A stretch of 64,000 bases of DNA from NCBI RefSeq assembly GCF_047948215.1, contig NC_134465.1, forward strand, positions 42,445,946 through 42,509,945, written 5' to 3'. Numbering within the stretch: the first letter of the stretch is position 1; each line of letters starts with the position of its first letter. The notes beneath the pieces are model-generated. The model did not search any database. It was not told where the DNA came from and saw nothing but the letters and a program-made list of their open reading frames with translations. Positions 12,501 through 25,069 of this stretch are shown here, piece after piece. The position numbers and the translations under genes are program-made. This stretch comes from Lycorma delicatula (Eukaryota; Arthropoda; Insecta; Hemiptera; Fulgoridae).

Positions 12501-13983
12501 GGGAAAATTAAGTGATTTGGACTGTTTTTCCAAATGAACTTTTTTAAATTTTGATGTCTTGAATCAGTCTCTTAAATTTTTCTGACACCTATCACAACAA
12601 TCTACATAAAAGAATAAATGTTTATTCATGAAATAAATTTATGAAGATGCTAAATATATCAAATAAATACAGAATACCAATTTAGAAGATAGAAATAGAA
12701 ATAATTTAAGCACAACTTTTTGTACACCTCAAACAATGTTACAACACATAATTCAGAGTTTATTAACTAAAGCCTATTAATTACAACCATTTTGGTTTTA
12801 TTACTTTTGTAAAAGAAAATCTTATAAGTTTATTGAAAATAAATTGATGAAAAGATATTTAAAACAGACCAATAATTTGTTAAAAATGGAAGGAAACTGA
12901 AGCCTAATAAGACATTGTTATTATTTACTTTTAATGATAATGATGATTATATTGTTTGTAATACATGTGCACAAAAGTTTTATAATTAACACTTTTAAAA
13001 TTATTATTTTATAATTTCCTAAAATACTGATAGGAAGATGTTGATAAATTATTTTAAAAATAGATTAATAGAATATAATTAATTGTATTTTTCTTGCTCT
13101 TAAAAACACAAGGGCTATATAATATTTATTAATAATAAGACTGTTTATTGCCATATTTTTAAATTTTTTTTTTTGGTGGTTGTTTTAGAACTAATTAATA
13201 TGCACTGTAACATTGATTGTATAATGGTGATTTGGAATAATATGCTTTTGAAATTGTTAATTTTATTAGTTGATGTAAATAATTAAAATTAAAAAAAATT
13301 TAAGAAATCCTTAACTAAACTAAAATGTTATTGAACTTTTGTTCAATAACATTATTTAGAGAGGTTAGAAAAAGTTAGATAATTAATTATATGTTGTGAC
13401 TAAAATTTAGTTGGCTTCAGATAAATTGGTTTATTTTATTTTTGGAATAGGCTCCCAGTTATTTATTTAATGTTGTAAAATGATAAATACAATTAGGCTA
13501 ATAAATATGTGAGATTTTAGAGACTAATAATAATTTTATAGACTATAATAAACTGGTTAACTAATAAACAGCTCGTTTACAAACATAAGATTTGATTCAA
13601 AAGGTAAAAATAAATAATCTAAAAATGAATCAAGTATAATAAGTATGATTTAAAAAAATAGGTTTTACCCAATGTAACTAAAGCATTTAACCATATTTCT
13701 TCATGAAATCAGAAAACGATATTAAATATTTTTTGTTTCAATAGATGTAAGATACTTTATATCTTAAATCTTATTATATATATTATATCTAAAAGTCTTT
13801 TAATACAAGTATTTATTTAGTTTTCTTTTATTTATTTTATTGAAGGAAATAAATAAAGGCCAAAGAGCAAATGAATTTAGTGTGAATATGAAAAATTCTA
13901 TAAAAACGCAATAAAACACTACTCATCAGTTTAGTTAAGAAGCCAAGGTTATACCAACTTACTATCTTTTTCTTCATCTTACA
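9503..13983. other. AT-rich non-coding stretch with one GC-rich island
   Basis: No gene is recognised. Near 10,128-10,196 is a segment with TTGTTCGGATATCCGG on the minus strand, faintly like pogo/Tigger termini but without a partner end. A GC-rich island at about 11,450-11,640 is listed separately. The rest is low-complexity AT-rich DNA. Confidence 0.5.
11450..11640. other. GC-rich island of unknown origin
   Basis: Composition changes abruptly from AT-rich to GC-rich and back within about 200 bp. The minus strand has a 66-codon frame rich in Pro and Arg that resembles no family I know. The segment repeats 'gagccct' and 'ccctgag' motifs. A transposon 3' region or a GC-rich exon are both possible; neither is shown. 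Confidence 0.35.
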
Positions 13984-14504
13984 AGAAATATAATGAAGAT
14001 AAGAGACTGTGGAGCATACTGAATAATGAATTAAGAACAGCAATGCAGTAAACAAGAAAGAAATGACTTTATGAAGCTATTCACATGAAGAAAATTAAGA
14101 AAAAACAGGATGGTATGAACTAATGTGCAAAAAAGTAAAAACAATAACATGGGATAAGTGGAGAACACTAAAGAAATTGACAGAAAAAATGGTAATGTTA
14201 TAGGAAGAGGAAAAATATTTGAAAGGTGGAATGAGTGTATGGAGGAATTCACTGCTCAACAGAAACCCAAATGATCTTCTTACAAAGATTAGAATAAATG
14301 TAAAAATATTAAGTACAATAGGAACAGCAAATTAAAATTTAAAGTTTTATCAGCATTGTCAATATAACTGATTAAGTCTTAAAAGAGGTAATGGAGTTGC
14401 ATAATGAGATCTGAATGTAGTCAGATTTCTTTTAAAACAATTATAAATTGTCAGATGGAATTATAATAATTCCATCTTCCAAGAAGCATGGTGTTAAGTT
14501 TTAA
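13984..14504 (+). pseudogene. RTE-like LINE reverse transcriptase relic, N-terminal RT region
   Basis: Fragments in shifting frames match the region ahead of and into the reverse transcriptase of insect RTE-type LINEs. They are NEDKRLWSILNNELRTAM at 13,992-14,045, IFERWNECMEEF at 14,215-14,250, and IIIIPSSKKHGVK at 14,460-14,498, which corresponds to the family's 'IIPIPKKHG' block. Stops and frameshifts between them show it is dead. The order and spacing are as expected for one element on the plus strand. The downstream catalytic YxDD motif is not found. Assignment to RTE rather than a related clade rests on memory of the family. Confidence 0.65.
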
Positions 14505-17282
14505 TCTTCTCTTCAACGGGAAGATTGAGTAAAAAGAAAAAAGGAAGCAAACGATTATAGAAAATAATATGTATTTACATGGGTAGATACATTTATAAGC
14601 TTAATGAGAAAAAATTCAAAACAAGAGAGCTAACTGATGTGATAATCAGTAAAAGATGCGAACAAGTGAGGCAAAAAAGGGTAAAAACTATAGACAGCAA
14701 TCTAAAAGGAAATCTGGGGTTTTAACACTGAAACGTTTTCCTGTTAATAGAAACGGATGATGGAATGAACCGTATGATGACGATTTTGTGAACTAATTCC
14801 ATTACTGTTGTTTTTTCATATTCATAAAAATACTATTCTGCAAAATAATTTTTTTTATATATATAGATTAATATGGTTTACTCACTACTCTTTTAAATTT
14901 ATAATTCTGGCTTTGTAATACTGTTCTGATAGAGGTTATAATTAAAAATTCATAAGTATAAAATTGTATAATTGGAGCAATGACAAGGAGCATTAGACCA
15001 GTGGTTTTTTTACATTTATCAAATGGGATGCGTCTTCAGATAATGAATCCTAAAAATTTCTACTAAGCAACATAAAGTCAATTTTTTTTTTTTTTACTGC
15101 CTCATCAGTGTAAAATACAAATCCAGTGCCATTAATAACAATCTTAATAAATATATAAAAACAGAACAATGTACTAAATGAATATTCATATCCGACATGC
15201 TGTTTGACCACATTCTAAATACATTTGCTTAACACAAAAAAATTGTCAATAATATTAGTTGAATAGATTATGAAACAATAGCAGCACCAGTCACAGAACA
15301 TGACCACAGGAACAATTGAAAATGTTAGGTCAAAAGTTTAAATCTCATCAAATTCAGTTCAAAAGGTTATGTTTTTAAAGAAAAAAAGTTATCAATGTTA
15401 ACTTTGCTACATTAACAAGATAAATATAAAACTAATTAATATTTTCTGCAGCTGTAACATTATATTCCTTTTAATTTTTCAAAACACATTAATGTATGAT
15501 TTAAAAAAGTGAGAAAATATTTTTAAATATTTCATACTGAAAAAAATTTATCTTTCTAAAATAAATAGCTACTACTTTATTAATCACTAAATGGAAACAG
15601 GCAAAAGATTTTGTTATTAACAAAAATAAACCTTTTATAAAAAAAAAAGTTCAATACCTCAAAGAATTAATAAATTGTCATGGTTATATAACATTTAAAT
15701 AGAAATTAAAAAAATTAATTCACAAAAGAAATAGCAACCCCTTTTACAGTGTATTGGTACTTAAAAGTAAGCATTTTTATTTTTTATTTTTATAAAGTAA
15801 TCTTTATAAATTCTATACAGTTTGAACTAAAATAACAAGAATAAAAACATATGTGACTAAGCTAAAAATAATCAATTTTAAAGCCTAATAAGTGTGTAAA
15901 TAATAAAACGTTAAATTCATAAATTTCCACAGTTTCTGCTATAAATTAACGTTCATGTAATTAATATTAATCTACATCCAAATCATATTATTTAATAGCC
16001 TATTATTTTTCATAATATAAAATATTATTATTAGAAGTACTTACCTAGTTAATATGTAGAAGCCTTTACTAAATTGTTGAAAAAAACTCCTAAACATAGA
16101 AAATACGCTAGAGAATTTGATACGGTTTCAAATACGTCTCTGTAGTTGTAATATTATTTATTTATTACAACGTATAATATGACAACGTTAATCGTAAATA
16201 ACATTGATACTAGATTAATAACTTATCAAAAATTTGCACGTTTTAGATAAATTATAATGTAAGTTGTTTATGTTTTTGTTTTTGATTATTACACCGATGT
16301 ATATAATGGAAGCAGCTAATAAAGATATATAATTTTTTCTTCAATGTAACAACACATATTTTGACATATTCGGTTGCTTTGACAAATATGGCGCGAACCA
16401 AGTGGGACAGCAACAGAATCGGATCACACATTAGCTTCCCAATAATAATACACACTCATCAATTACGCAATATTCATTCTCTATTCGGCTTTTCTGTACA
16501 CATTGCCCTCACAGTCACCCACTACCAACAAAGTTACCGCGCTAATTTAAATTTTTTCTTCAACTATCATTGTTTAAAAATATCTTTTTATATTATTAAT
16601 ATTAGGTTTTTACTATTACTTCCTTATTAATGGTAAATCATTTTGGGGTTAAAAGTTTTTTATATTGTGAACTTTTAAACTATTTTCGATATATTTATTT
16701 AAAAAGGTATTTTTAAAAAATTTAATTAATAATCTTTTACAAAAAAAATAAAAAATAAAAATAAGGATTCTAAATGAAAATTCGATTTGGTAAAACTACA
16801 CCATCTTAAATGAATTTCAAAGATTTTCCGAGAAAAAGAAATTATGTCTACAAAAAAATAATCAGGTATACTTAAATATGTTACTTTCTAAGCTGTTAAT
16901 TGCCACCTGTGATTTGTATTAACTAACGTTTAATGATTTTACAGTCCAGGGATCCTTTATAACCGTATTTGAAAATATATAAATTTTTATATCGTATTAA
17001 ATATAAAACAATATCCTCAATGAATCGGGAGCTAAAAAAATTAGATGGTTCTGAAAACTGTTCAAGATCAGATATAAAATATAAAATTTTTCAATGAAAA
17101 GAACCTATTCATATTTAATTTATTCTGTAGTAAAAAGATTATTTAAATAATGACGATTAGCCATTGCTTACAGTTGGGATAGTCATGTATCATAGACATA
17201 CATAACTCAAAGCGTTTTGTTTGATTAAATAATACTTGGACAATCGTACATATTTATTCATTCCAAAATTGCTATACTTATT
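14505..17282. other. AT-rich non-coding stretch
   Basis: No gene is recognised. Around 16,375-16,545 the DNA is richer in GC and less simple than its surroundings, with a GCGCCATATTTG-like motif on the minus strand that could belong to a promoter or 5' exon. Nothing decisive is visible. Confidence 0.45.
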
Positions 17283-17986
17283 TTGATGGAAATATTTAAA
17301 CTTAATTTGCACAAAAAACTTAAAATTTTTTACGAAAAATGTAATAAAAAGTGTAGTAGAAATAAAAAAGATGGACCACTGAATATGAAAATAAGAGGAG
17401 AAAATATTATGGAGGTAGAAGAATTTTGTTATTTGGGAAGTAGAATTACTAAAGATGGACGAAGCAGGAGCGATATAAAATGCCGAATAGCACAGGCGAA
17501 ACGAGCCTTCAGTCAGAAATATAATTTGTTTACATTAAAAATTAATTTAAATGTCAGGAAAAGATTTTTGAAAGTATACGGTTGGAGTGTCGCTTTATAT
17601 GGAAGTGAAACTTGGACGATCGGAATATCTGAGAAGAAAAGATTAGAAGCTTTTGAAATGTGGTGCTATAGGAGAATGTTAAAAATCAGATGGGTGGATA
17701 AAGTGACAAATGAAGAGGTGTTGCGCCAAATAGATGAAGAAGAAGCGTTTGGAAAAATATAGCTAAAAGAAGGGACAGACTTATAGGCCACATATTAAGG
17801 CAATCTGGAATAGTCGCTTTAATAATGGAGGGACAGGTAGAAGGAAAAAATTGTGTAGGCAGGCAACGTTTGGAATATGTAAAACAAATTGTTAGGGATG
17901 TAGGATGTAGGGGGTATAGCGAAATGAAACGACTAGCACTAGATAGGGAATCTTGGAGAGCTGCATCAAACCAGTCAAATGACTGA
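17283..17986 (+). pseudogene. RTE-like LINE ORF2 C-terminal region with A-rich tail
   Basis: The frame from 17,283 reads 159 codons to a stop at 17,762. It carries the post-RT block typical of insect endonuclease/reverse transcriptase LINEs: FCYLGSRITKDGRS, YGSETWTI, EMWCYRRMLKIRWVDKVTN. One frameshift near 17,750-17,760 moves the rest into another frame: KRRDRLIGHILRQ, GRQRLEYVKQIV, LALDRESWRAASNQSND, stop at 17,984-17,986. An A-rich tail follows directly, as at a LINE 3' end. The catalytic RT core is missing, so it is 5'-truncated or rearranged. It may be the other end of the copy whose N-terminal relic lies at 13,984-14,504. Confidence 0.88.
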
Positions 17987-17999
17987 AGACAAAAAAAAA

Positions 18000-19010
18000 G
18001 TATATATATATATATAAATGAAAAGCTGTGGAGTGCGCAAAAATATCGTAAATTAAAACGTGCCACGATTCTATCGGGTAATCGAATTTAAAAAAAAAAT
18101 TAAAATTAAATGTTTAATTATTGTTTTCGTTAAAGTACGACTTAATAAAAAAAAAATTTTAACAGAAATTTTTTCATAGAAAGCTTAGGATCACTGGGAA
18201 CATAGTTCAGTATAATGTACTTTAAGCTACCTTAAATAAAATTTCAAGCTACACACACACACACACGCGCGCGCGCGCACACACACAATCACATACTATA
18301 CAACGATTTTATTAACTGTCCTTTTTGAAACTATTGAGTGCGATATTACACCCAAAAACCTACTTATTCCGTTTGTATTTTATACACAAATAAACTACCT
18401 GATATTGTAGTTACTAAATCTGTGTCTGTTCAAATATTTCATTTTAACTATTACAAATTTTAAAATACGTACGCTACAATAGATTAATAAATCAGTGTTG
18501 ATTTTGTTTACAAAAAAAAACCATTTGAAGATAAAAATATGATTCACCATTTTTACATCCTAATTTCATAATTAAAGAGAAAAAAATAATTAGATATTAA
18601 TATGATGTCAATCAAATTAGTTAATTATTTAAGATGAATAGCTTATGTATATTTGTTTTATTAATGCGTGAAGACGATAACCGTTACTTGCCGCGCTGTC
18701 TGGCCTGCGTCTCTGTTATGTAAGGTTACGTAATCTTTCCTCCCTCCAACCGTGTCTAAGCGTTCAAGGTTAGACAGTCTATCACTTTAATACATCCCTT
18801 ACACAATAGCAGGATTGAATATGCTATTTTATAAAATAATTAATCAGCAATACCAAATAAAACGTACATTACGCTTTACGTTCGCTTTCATCGTCTGATT
18901 ACTTTTATTTATTTTTGAATTTGTTCTCTGCTTAAGTATTACTTTATGTTAAAATTAAAAAAAAAAAATCGCTAATTCAAACAGTAGAACCCAATACATT
19001 TAGTTTTTTA
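18000..19010. other. Non-coding stretch with small microsatellites
   Basis: It holds a short (TA)n run at about 18,001-18,015 and a compound CA/CG/CA microsatellite at about 18,250-18,288. A GC-richer patch lies at 18,685-18,780. No gene is recognised. Confidence 0.55.
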
Positions 19011-19530
19011 ATCTGATTAAAGTGTAAGTGTGTTGAACCGAAAATCGAACCTAGGACCTCCAGTTTTTTAATCTGGTTAAATTGTAGATTTGTGAGCTGA
19101 TGTCTAAGTTAAGAATCGTACCCGAGTCCTTCAGCGTATCAATCCGTTTTTTTCCAGCATATTAATCAAACTTATTTACAGATGATTCGTAAATAAAATT
19201 GAACAGCGTGGAGAACAAATCAATTCCGTATTTAATATTCACATGAATATAAGCAATCTGAGTTAGAAGTATTACGCAAGTAATTATTTGTAGTAACCAA
19301 GAATCAATCCCGGGGCTTTAAGATCATGAATAGTGTTTTTTAAAGATGATACTCGGATAAGCATATTATACTGTGAACTGTCTCCAAGCTGAGAATAAAT
19401 CCGGAACCTTTAGTTTGAGTAACCGTTTTTTGACTGGCAATACTCAAACAAGCATTAGACGTATAAGCTAATGTCCAAGCCAACAATCGAACCTAAAACC
19501 TTCAGTATATCACTCGTTTGTTATATTACA
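19010..19530 (-). repeat. Cluster of degenerate tRNA-like modules
   Basis: Five related segments on the minus strand carry a B-box-like core followed by an 'aaggt' stretch, near 19,050, 19,118, 19,300, 19,397 and 19,491. The plus-strand reading is 'cgaacct(a/g)..acct..cag' or close variants. Two are preceded by 'gct(g/a)atgtc(t/c)aag'. Spacing is irregular (about 67-180 bp). This looks like a decayed tandem or repeatedly inserted tRNA-derived SINE head. No copy folds as a full tRNA. Related single modules appear near 19,990 (minus) and 21,836-21,880 (plus). Confidence 0.5.
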
Positions 19531-19739
19531 GAGGTGGCAAAATAGATTTTAAAAATGAAAATGAGATCCGACAAAATCTAATTTCATGTCTCTTAATCAA
19601 CTTTCAATAGAATCTTTGGATTATTAATGTTTCATTTATTAATAGTCAATATTTAAGAACAAAGAATTATATTTTTAAAGATCTAAATAAAATTAAATTA
19701 GGCTTCACGTATATACTAAAGTTTATTTATAAGTATAAT

Positions 19740-19771
19740 GGATGTGTGTGTACGTGCGTACACACACATCC
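19740..19771. repeat. 15-bp perfect palindrome with 2-base centre
   Basis: GGATGTGTGTGTACG at 19,740-19,754 is followed by TG and then its exact complement to 19,771. It contains a GT-repeat core, so it may have grown by slippage. Confidence 0.8.
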
Positions 19772-20539
19772 ACTTGATTTGAATATTAAATACTGCTGAA
19801 CTGTAAAATATGGAGATCGGCTAGATATAACTTTGAACTTTAGAAATAATATTAATCATTATCTCCTTACGTACCACTCATGATTTTTATAATCTGTCAT
19901 AAAAGATGTGGCTCTGTTATTTATTTAATTTTTTTTGAGCTGATAACTATAAAGTCGTTAGAGACGACACTATTATAAATTTTCCAGATCCTAGTAGGGT
20001 ATCGAATCCGGAACTTTTAGTCAAAAAGGTAAGCAGCTACCTCTCTGATATCGTGGAGGTCATGTTACAATCTAAAAATAATTAATACTATTTTATTTAT
20101 TTTTACTATATTTTTTAAATACTATTTAAAAAAATACAATTTTATTTTTAATTCCTGATTTGATATTTAAAATATAATAGTAACACTTAACAAAATTATT
20201 GACGCGCGCGCAAATTATTGACATGTACGTAATATCAAGCTTGATTACATACATAACAATTTGTTAGATATAATTAAATAAGTGAAAATCTCATTATAAC
20301 GCTGGCTGTTTTAGTAATAGGTGCATTTATAAAAAGTATTTTAATATTTTGTGTAAAGTACGTCAAGACTGATAAATAATAATAATAGTAAAAATAATTT
20401 AATAGTAGGCAACCTATACTGGATGGTCAGTTGTTTAAAAAAAAAAAAAATTGGTCGTGAATGAAACAGTTTGCGAACCGAATTTTAGATTGAATAATTT
20501 TTTCATAACTTTGATTTTTAAAAGTACTGGTGTAGGAAG

Positions 20540-20803
20540 ATTTGTTGTCAACGGTCGTGCTGTTGCGGGGGTGAGGGGGGGGGGAGACAGGCCTACATGA
20601 GTGTAAAAGAAATCTCTAGAAATCCAGCCAGCAGCAACTGTGTCGTACTGACTGGCGGGAAATTGTCAGTAGTTACTTATATGCATTAAGTGCCTCCGAG
20701 TTAACATTCACTTTTTTGTTCAGCGTAACCTAATCCATTTATTAATGTTATCCAGTGCACATCTCTTGATTGAGACGTCCCTTATTATTTGATTAAGGTG
20801 AGT
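20540..20803 (+). promoter_or_regulatory. Candidate promoter and non-coding first exon with strong splice donor
   Basis: A GC-richer, non-repetitive block contains an arthropod-type initiator TCAGT at 20,666-20,670 and ends in an excellent 5' splice site, AAG|GTGAGT, with the intron starting at 20,798. An exon of about 130 bases would lie between. No long frame starts inside, so it would be a 5' UTR exon. Short splice and initiator motifs are common by chance, so this is a hypothesis. Confidence 0.28.
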
Positions 20804-23441
20804 TTTATTTTTTTTTATTAATATTATTACGGTTTTTGAAACAATAATTTGCAGTTGTTTTATTTTGTTTGTGTTATTCAAACTATCTGTGGATTAAAAA
20901 CGTTAGAACCCAGTTTTTACTCATTTATCTTTACAAAATAAATTAATAATTATTTACTGTATTTATCTGTTTATAATGTATCCAAATAGTTCTAAATAAC
21001 AGCAACCAGTATCGCAAAATTAACAAATAAAAATTAAACAAGTTATATGTTTGGTTATATTTTAGATTATTTGGCCATTAATTAACCAGAGAAATAAAAT
21101 TTATTGTACATCTAATTTAACCATATTGATGTAAGTAAAGTGAATTTCATGTGTTAAAAAGAGCTTTTCACGTAGAATTTATTATATTTCATTTTAGATA
21201 CATTAACAATCTTTAAGTCGTTTCATTAACTAAAATCATCAGTGATTACATTGAAGGTTTAGATTATATTTCCGTTATAAGTTTTAGGGACCCTAATCAA
21301 GAAAAAATTCACAACGGGTGAATTGCAGCTCCTGGGTTTGATTCGTAAGTAGCTTGATGTTTGTACACCGATTTCAGTTCAAGTCGTTAATTATTCATAA
21401 ATGAATATATACTCAGGAATAATATTAAAAAAAATTGCTTGGAAAGAAAGGAACAAAAATAAATAATATTTAAAATAATATTAAAATGTTCAGGACGTTG
21501 CCATAAAGTTAAACGAATCGTGAATAATCGACTGTTAAATAAATATTTATTTCCAAAATAATTATTTCTAACGAAACATTAAAACTAATTTTGGTAATTA
21601 GAAATATTTGTTTGTTAGATATTAACAGTAACTTGGGAATTGAAAACAACGCGAGTATTCGGATAAATGAACATTCGAAATTGCGAACCATCTAATTAAA
21701 TACTTTATTATAATTAACTGAACGCTTATTCGCTTAGTGATTCGATTGATGTTTGAAGTCTGGAATTTAAAAAAAAAAATTATTCTTTATCCAGATAAAT
21801 TTTCTTGTGTATACTGGCGGAGCTAAGGGCTTTTAATTCAAGAATGTCAGGTTCGAATCTTGATCAGACTCATTAAAAGCGGTTGTACTAATGTAAAATT
21901 ACCATTCAACCAAATTGTAACGGACACATTATTTACATTGAAGGAAATAAGAAGCATTCGACGGTCGAATGGATACATCACCTTCTTATATGCCTTTGGC
22001 TACGAATTATGGTAGCGCTATGTTTATTGTTCCTTTTCTTCTCCTTGGGAAAAATCTTTAGAAAAGAGGTTAAATTTTATTTATCTTTTAATTTACCGTT
22101 AACCATTTTTTATTATAATTCTAATGAGAAAGTTTCAATCATTTTTCACTTACGAAAAGGCATTAAAAAATTTAAGAAATGTTATACAAAAAAACGTCAA
22201 AACTTAATTTCGAAGGTACGGTACCTATTTCAATGTAAATATTTAAATAAAGTATATTCTTTATCCAAATAGATTGTAAGATACCACGACTTTATCGAAT
22301 AACAAGATATTAAGAATAAAATATGAAAAATAAAAATATTAAAATACGGACGTAATTCCAATAAAAAATAAATTATATATGAAGAACCGGATAATTGACT
22401 GTTACGTAGATATTAATTTCAAAGTATATTTATTTTGATGGAAATATTTAATTTAATTTAAACGACAAAAGTTTATTAATCGTACAACGGTATTGTCAAA
22501 TGAGAATATAACTTCGATTTAAATATTTTAGAGAAATTGTAATTTTTTTATTATAAATAATAAAATTATAAATTGACTCGTTATTAAATTAAAAAAAAAA
22601 AAGTAATCAAAATTTTACCACAAATATTAAAAATATTTTTTTTTACATTGTCCTTATTGGTTAGCTTAATAAGATTTACTCTATACAAATGTGTTGAAAA
22701 GACAAACGCGGCGTAGTAGCGATTTACCTTGACACCTATTGAGAAGGTAGTGAAGTCAGGGGGGAATAAATAATCCGTCTAAATGACAACACAGCACCTG
22801 TCAAACACGTTGATTGTAAAATACTGATAGAAATTTTCATATATAGCCTGCCTGTTAATATTATACATGGTATGTTAGCCGAGAGATCGGAAGTCTTAAA
22901 TAATTTTCCGTTTCAGTAAACCTTATTATCTGTTAATAAATAATACATTAATTTATTTATTCGTGTGCATGCGTGTGTATGTTGCGCGCGCACACGATTT
23001 TATGTAAATATTTTTTTTTTTGTTTTAGCAAAACCTTTGTAATTACAAACATAAAAACTGATAAAATTTCCTTAGATTTGATCGGTAGCAAAAATGATAT
23101 AATTGTACAGAATTTTAAAAGTACGATTAATAAACTTTTGTCGTTTAAGTAATAAAAGTGTTACAAATCACACTTCAATAACTTTTTTATTTTAATTTTT
23201 TAAATTGTATCTTACAGTTAGTAAAATAATCACTGTTCTTATACATCCGACGTCTCGGTTAACCGGATTTACACGTTTCATTTATCCGTAAAATTTTCTT
23301 AAATTATTGTTGCCTTAAGTATTACTCGAATTAGCAGAGATTTTCTTTTTAGAAAACTCAGATCAATTCTGATTCAAATTCTTACTTCTGATTCAAATTT
23401 TTACATACAATGATGTATGTAAAAATTAAATATACATGTGT
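20804..23441. other. AT-rich non-coding stretch
   Basis: No gene is recognised. A tRNA-like module with the B box GGTTCGAATC lies near 21,836-21,880. A short GC/GT-rich tract lies at 22,962-22,996. If the candidate exon just upstream is real, this could be intron. Confidence 0.5.
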
Positions 23442-24268
23442 AAACATATGTTTTAGCTGCAAACAGCATGATTAATTTTAAATTTATGATGATGGTCATC
23501 ATTACTTTCAGCGATGTGTGTTATTGATAAATTTACTGTATTTTGCGGCTTTATATCTGAAGGAACATTAACAATAAAAAGAATCATTGACAAATGATGT
23601 TACACCTCGTTTTCGCTGAAAGTGATGATGACCGTATGATGCAGAATCTCATCATAGTTTTTCTTAAATTTACAAGATGAAGGAGTAGATTTATCGAAAA
23701 ATTGATAGTGAAAAGTGGCTTTGAGGTGAATTGACATTGCGAATTTCGCTCGCGCTAGTATCTCGAGAACGGTTGGACCTAGATGCATGGAACTAGAACT
23801 AATCGTTCTGGATGGTGGTGGACCCCTTTTGGGTAAAGCCTTTTAAAAATGCGTTAAAAATGGCCTAGGACGCACCGTTTTCGAGATACGCCCTTTTTTT
23901 TTATTTAATGAAAAGTATACTTGAAAAATCCCGTTTCTTACGTATTATAAAAATAAAAAAACATCAGCTGTCGATAATTAGCTATTACAACTATAAAAAT
24001 TAAAACTCCACAACACTATAAAAATTAAAACTCCACAACACCCGCTTTCGCTGAAAGTAATGATGACAGAACATCATTATACATTTACAGCGTTAACCGA
24101 GTAGCTGTTAGGTTATCAAGTTTGAACCGTAAGTAACGTTCACTGTATGCATTAAATAATGATCAATGATATAACATATATCGCTGAAAGTAATGATGAC
24201 CTACATCATTACTTTCATAATATATTTAAAATTAATCATGCTGTTTGCAGTTAAAACATATGTTTTAT
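23442..24268. mobile_element. Inverted-repeat element with recurring 'gctgaaagtaatgatga' motif
   Basis: The left arm (23,442-23,521) and right arm (about 24,173-24,268) are inverted copies sharing AAACATATGTTTTA, TGCAAACAGCATGATTAA and CATCATTACTTTCAGCGAT, with a small indel. The motif GCTGAAAGT(A/G)ATGATGA recurs internally at about 23,615 and 24,050, facing the same way as in the right arm. Between them is a block with 'atctcgagaacggttgg' and 'ttttcgagatacg'. No transposase is readable. A foldback or MITE-type element is the best reading; target duplications were not resolved. Confidence 0.6.
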
Positions 24269-24379
24269 TATGAATTTTTCAGTAAATTTATCAACTGTTT
24301 CAACATGTAAATTTAATGTGAACACACATTCATCATTGAAAGTAGTTTAATGCATTCAAATAAACCCGTGAAAAGAGAC

Positions 24380-24584
24380 CCTCATATTCGAACGTCATTT
24401 TACCTGTTGGTTACTTGTAATTTTGGAAGGATCTCAAACCCGTGTTTTAGTATATATTTTGCAGTAAATCCACTCTTTCAGCTTGTAAATTTAACTAGAA
24501 ACACATGTTCATCTTAAAAAATATGATCACATATCATATTTTTTGATAGGGGGAGTGAGGTCAACATGACGTTCGAATATGAGG
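24380..24584. repeat. 19-bp perfect inverted repeat
   Basis: CCTCATATTCGAACGTCAT at 24,380-24,398 is exactly complementary to 24,566-24,584, with 167 bases between. Flanking bases are partly matched ('gagac' and 'gtttctg'). It may be a second small foldback element next to the larger inverted repeat. Confidence 0.65.
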
Positions 24585-25069
24585 TTTCTGTGCTACTTAC
24601 CATTGAGTTTGATACCATTTACCTCAAAAACTACTGGACCGGATTTTGCATTACATAGATATCACCTCAGAGCAAGTTCTTAGATTTATGGTTATTAGCC
24701 GCCAGAGGGCGCTGCAGTAGATATGTTTCTTCAAAACGGCTTCGTGGGTTTAACAATTTTTAATTTTATCAGTTGTTCATAATGTAATAATTAATTTATT
24801 ATATGTAGTTAATTTACGAAAAATATTCCTACTAATATTTTATATATATTGTGAATTATCATTATCTCTTGTACCTAAGCGCGAGCACGGGAACGCCTCC
24901 GTAAGTTTGGATCTTTTTTTATTGGAGATAAAGAAGTCTGAGTAAGCCGACACTTGTCTTTGCCAAATACCTGGTTGCCAAATATTTTTAGACAACCAGG
25001 AGAACGAATATTTTTAAATATTCAGGCAACTTCGACTGTCATTTAGTGTTTTTGTATTTTATATATGTA

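Noticed and set aside
17686..18066. 126-codon minus frame
   Set aside because: It is antisense to the LINE C-terminal coding sequence, which has clear family motifs on the plus strand.
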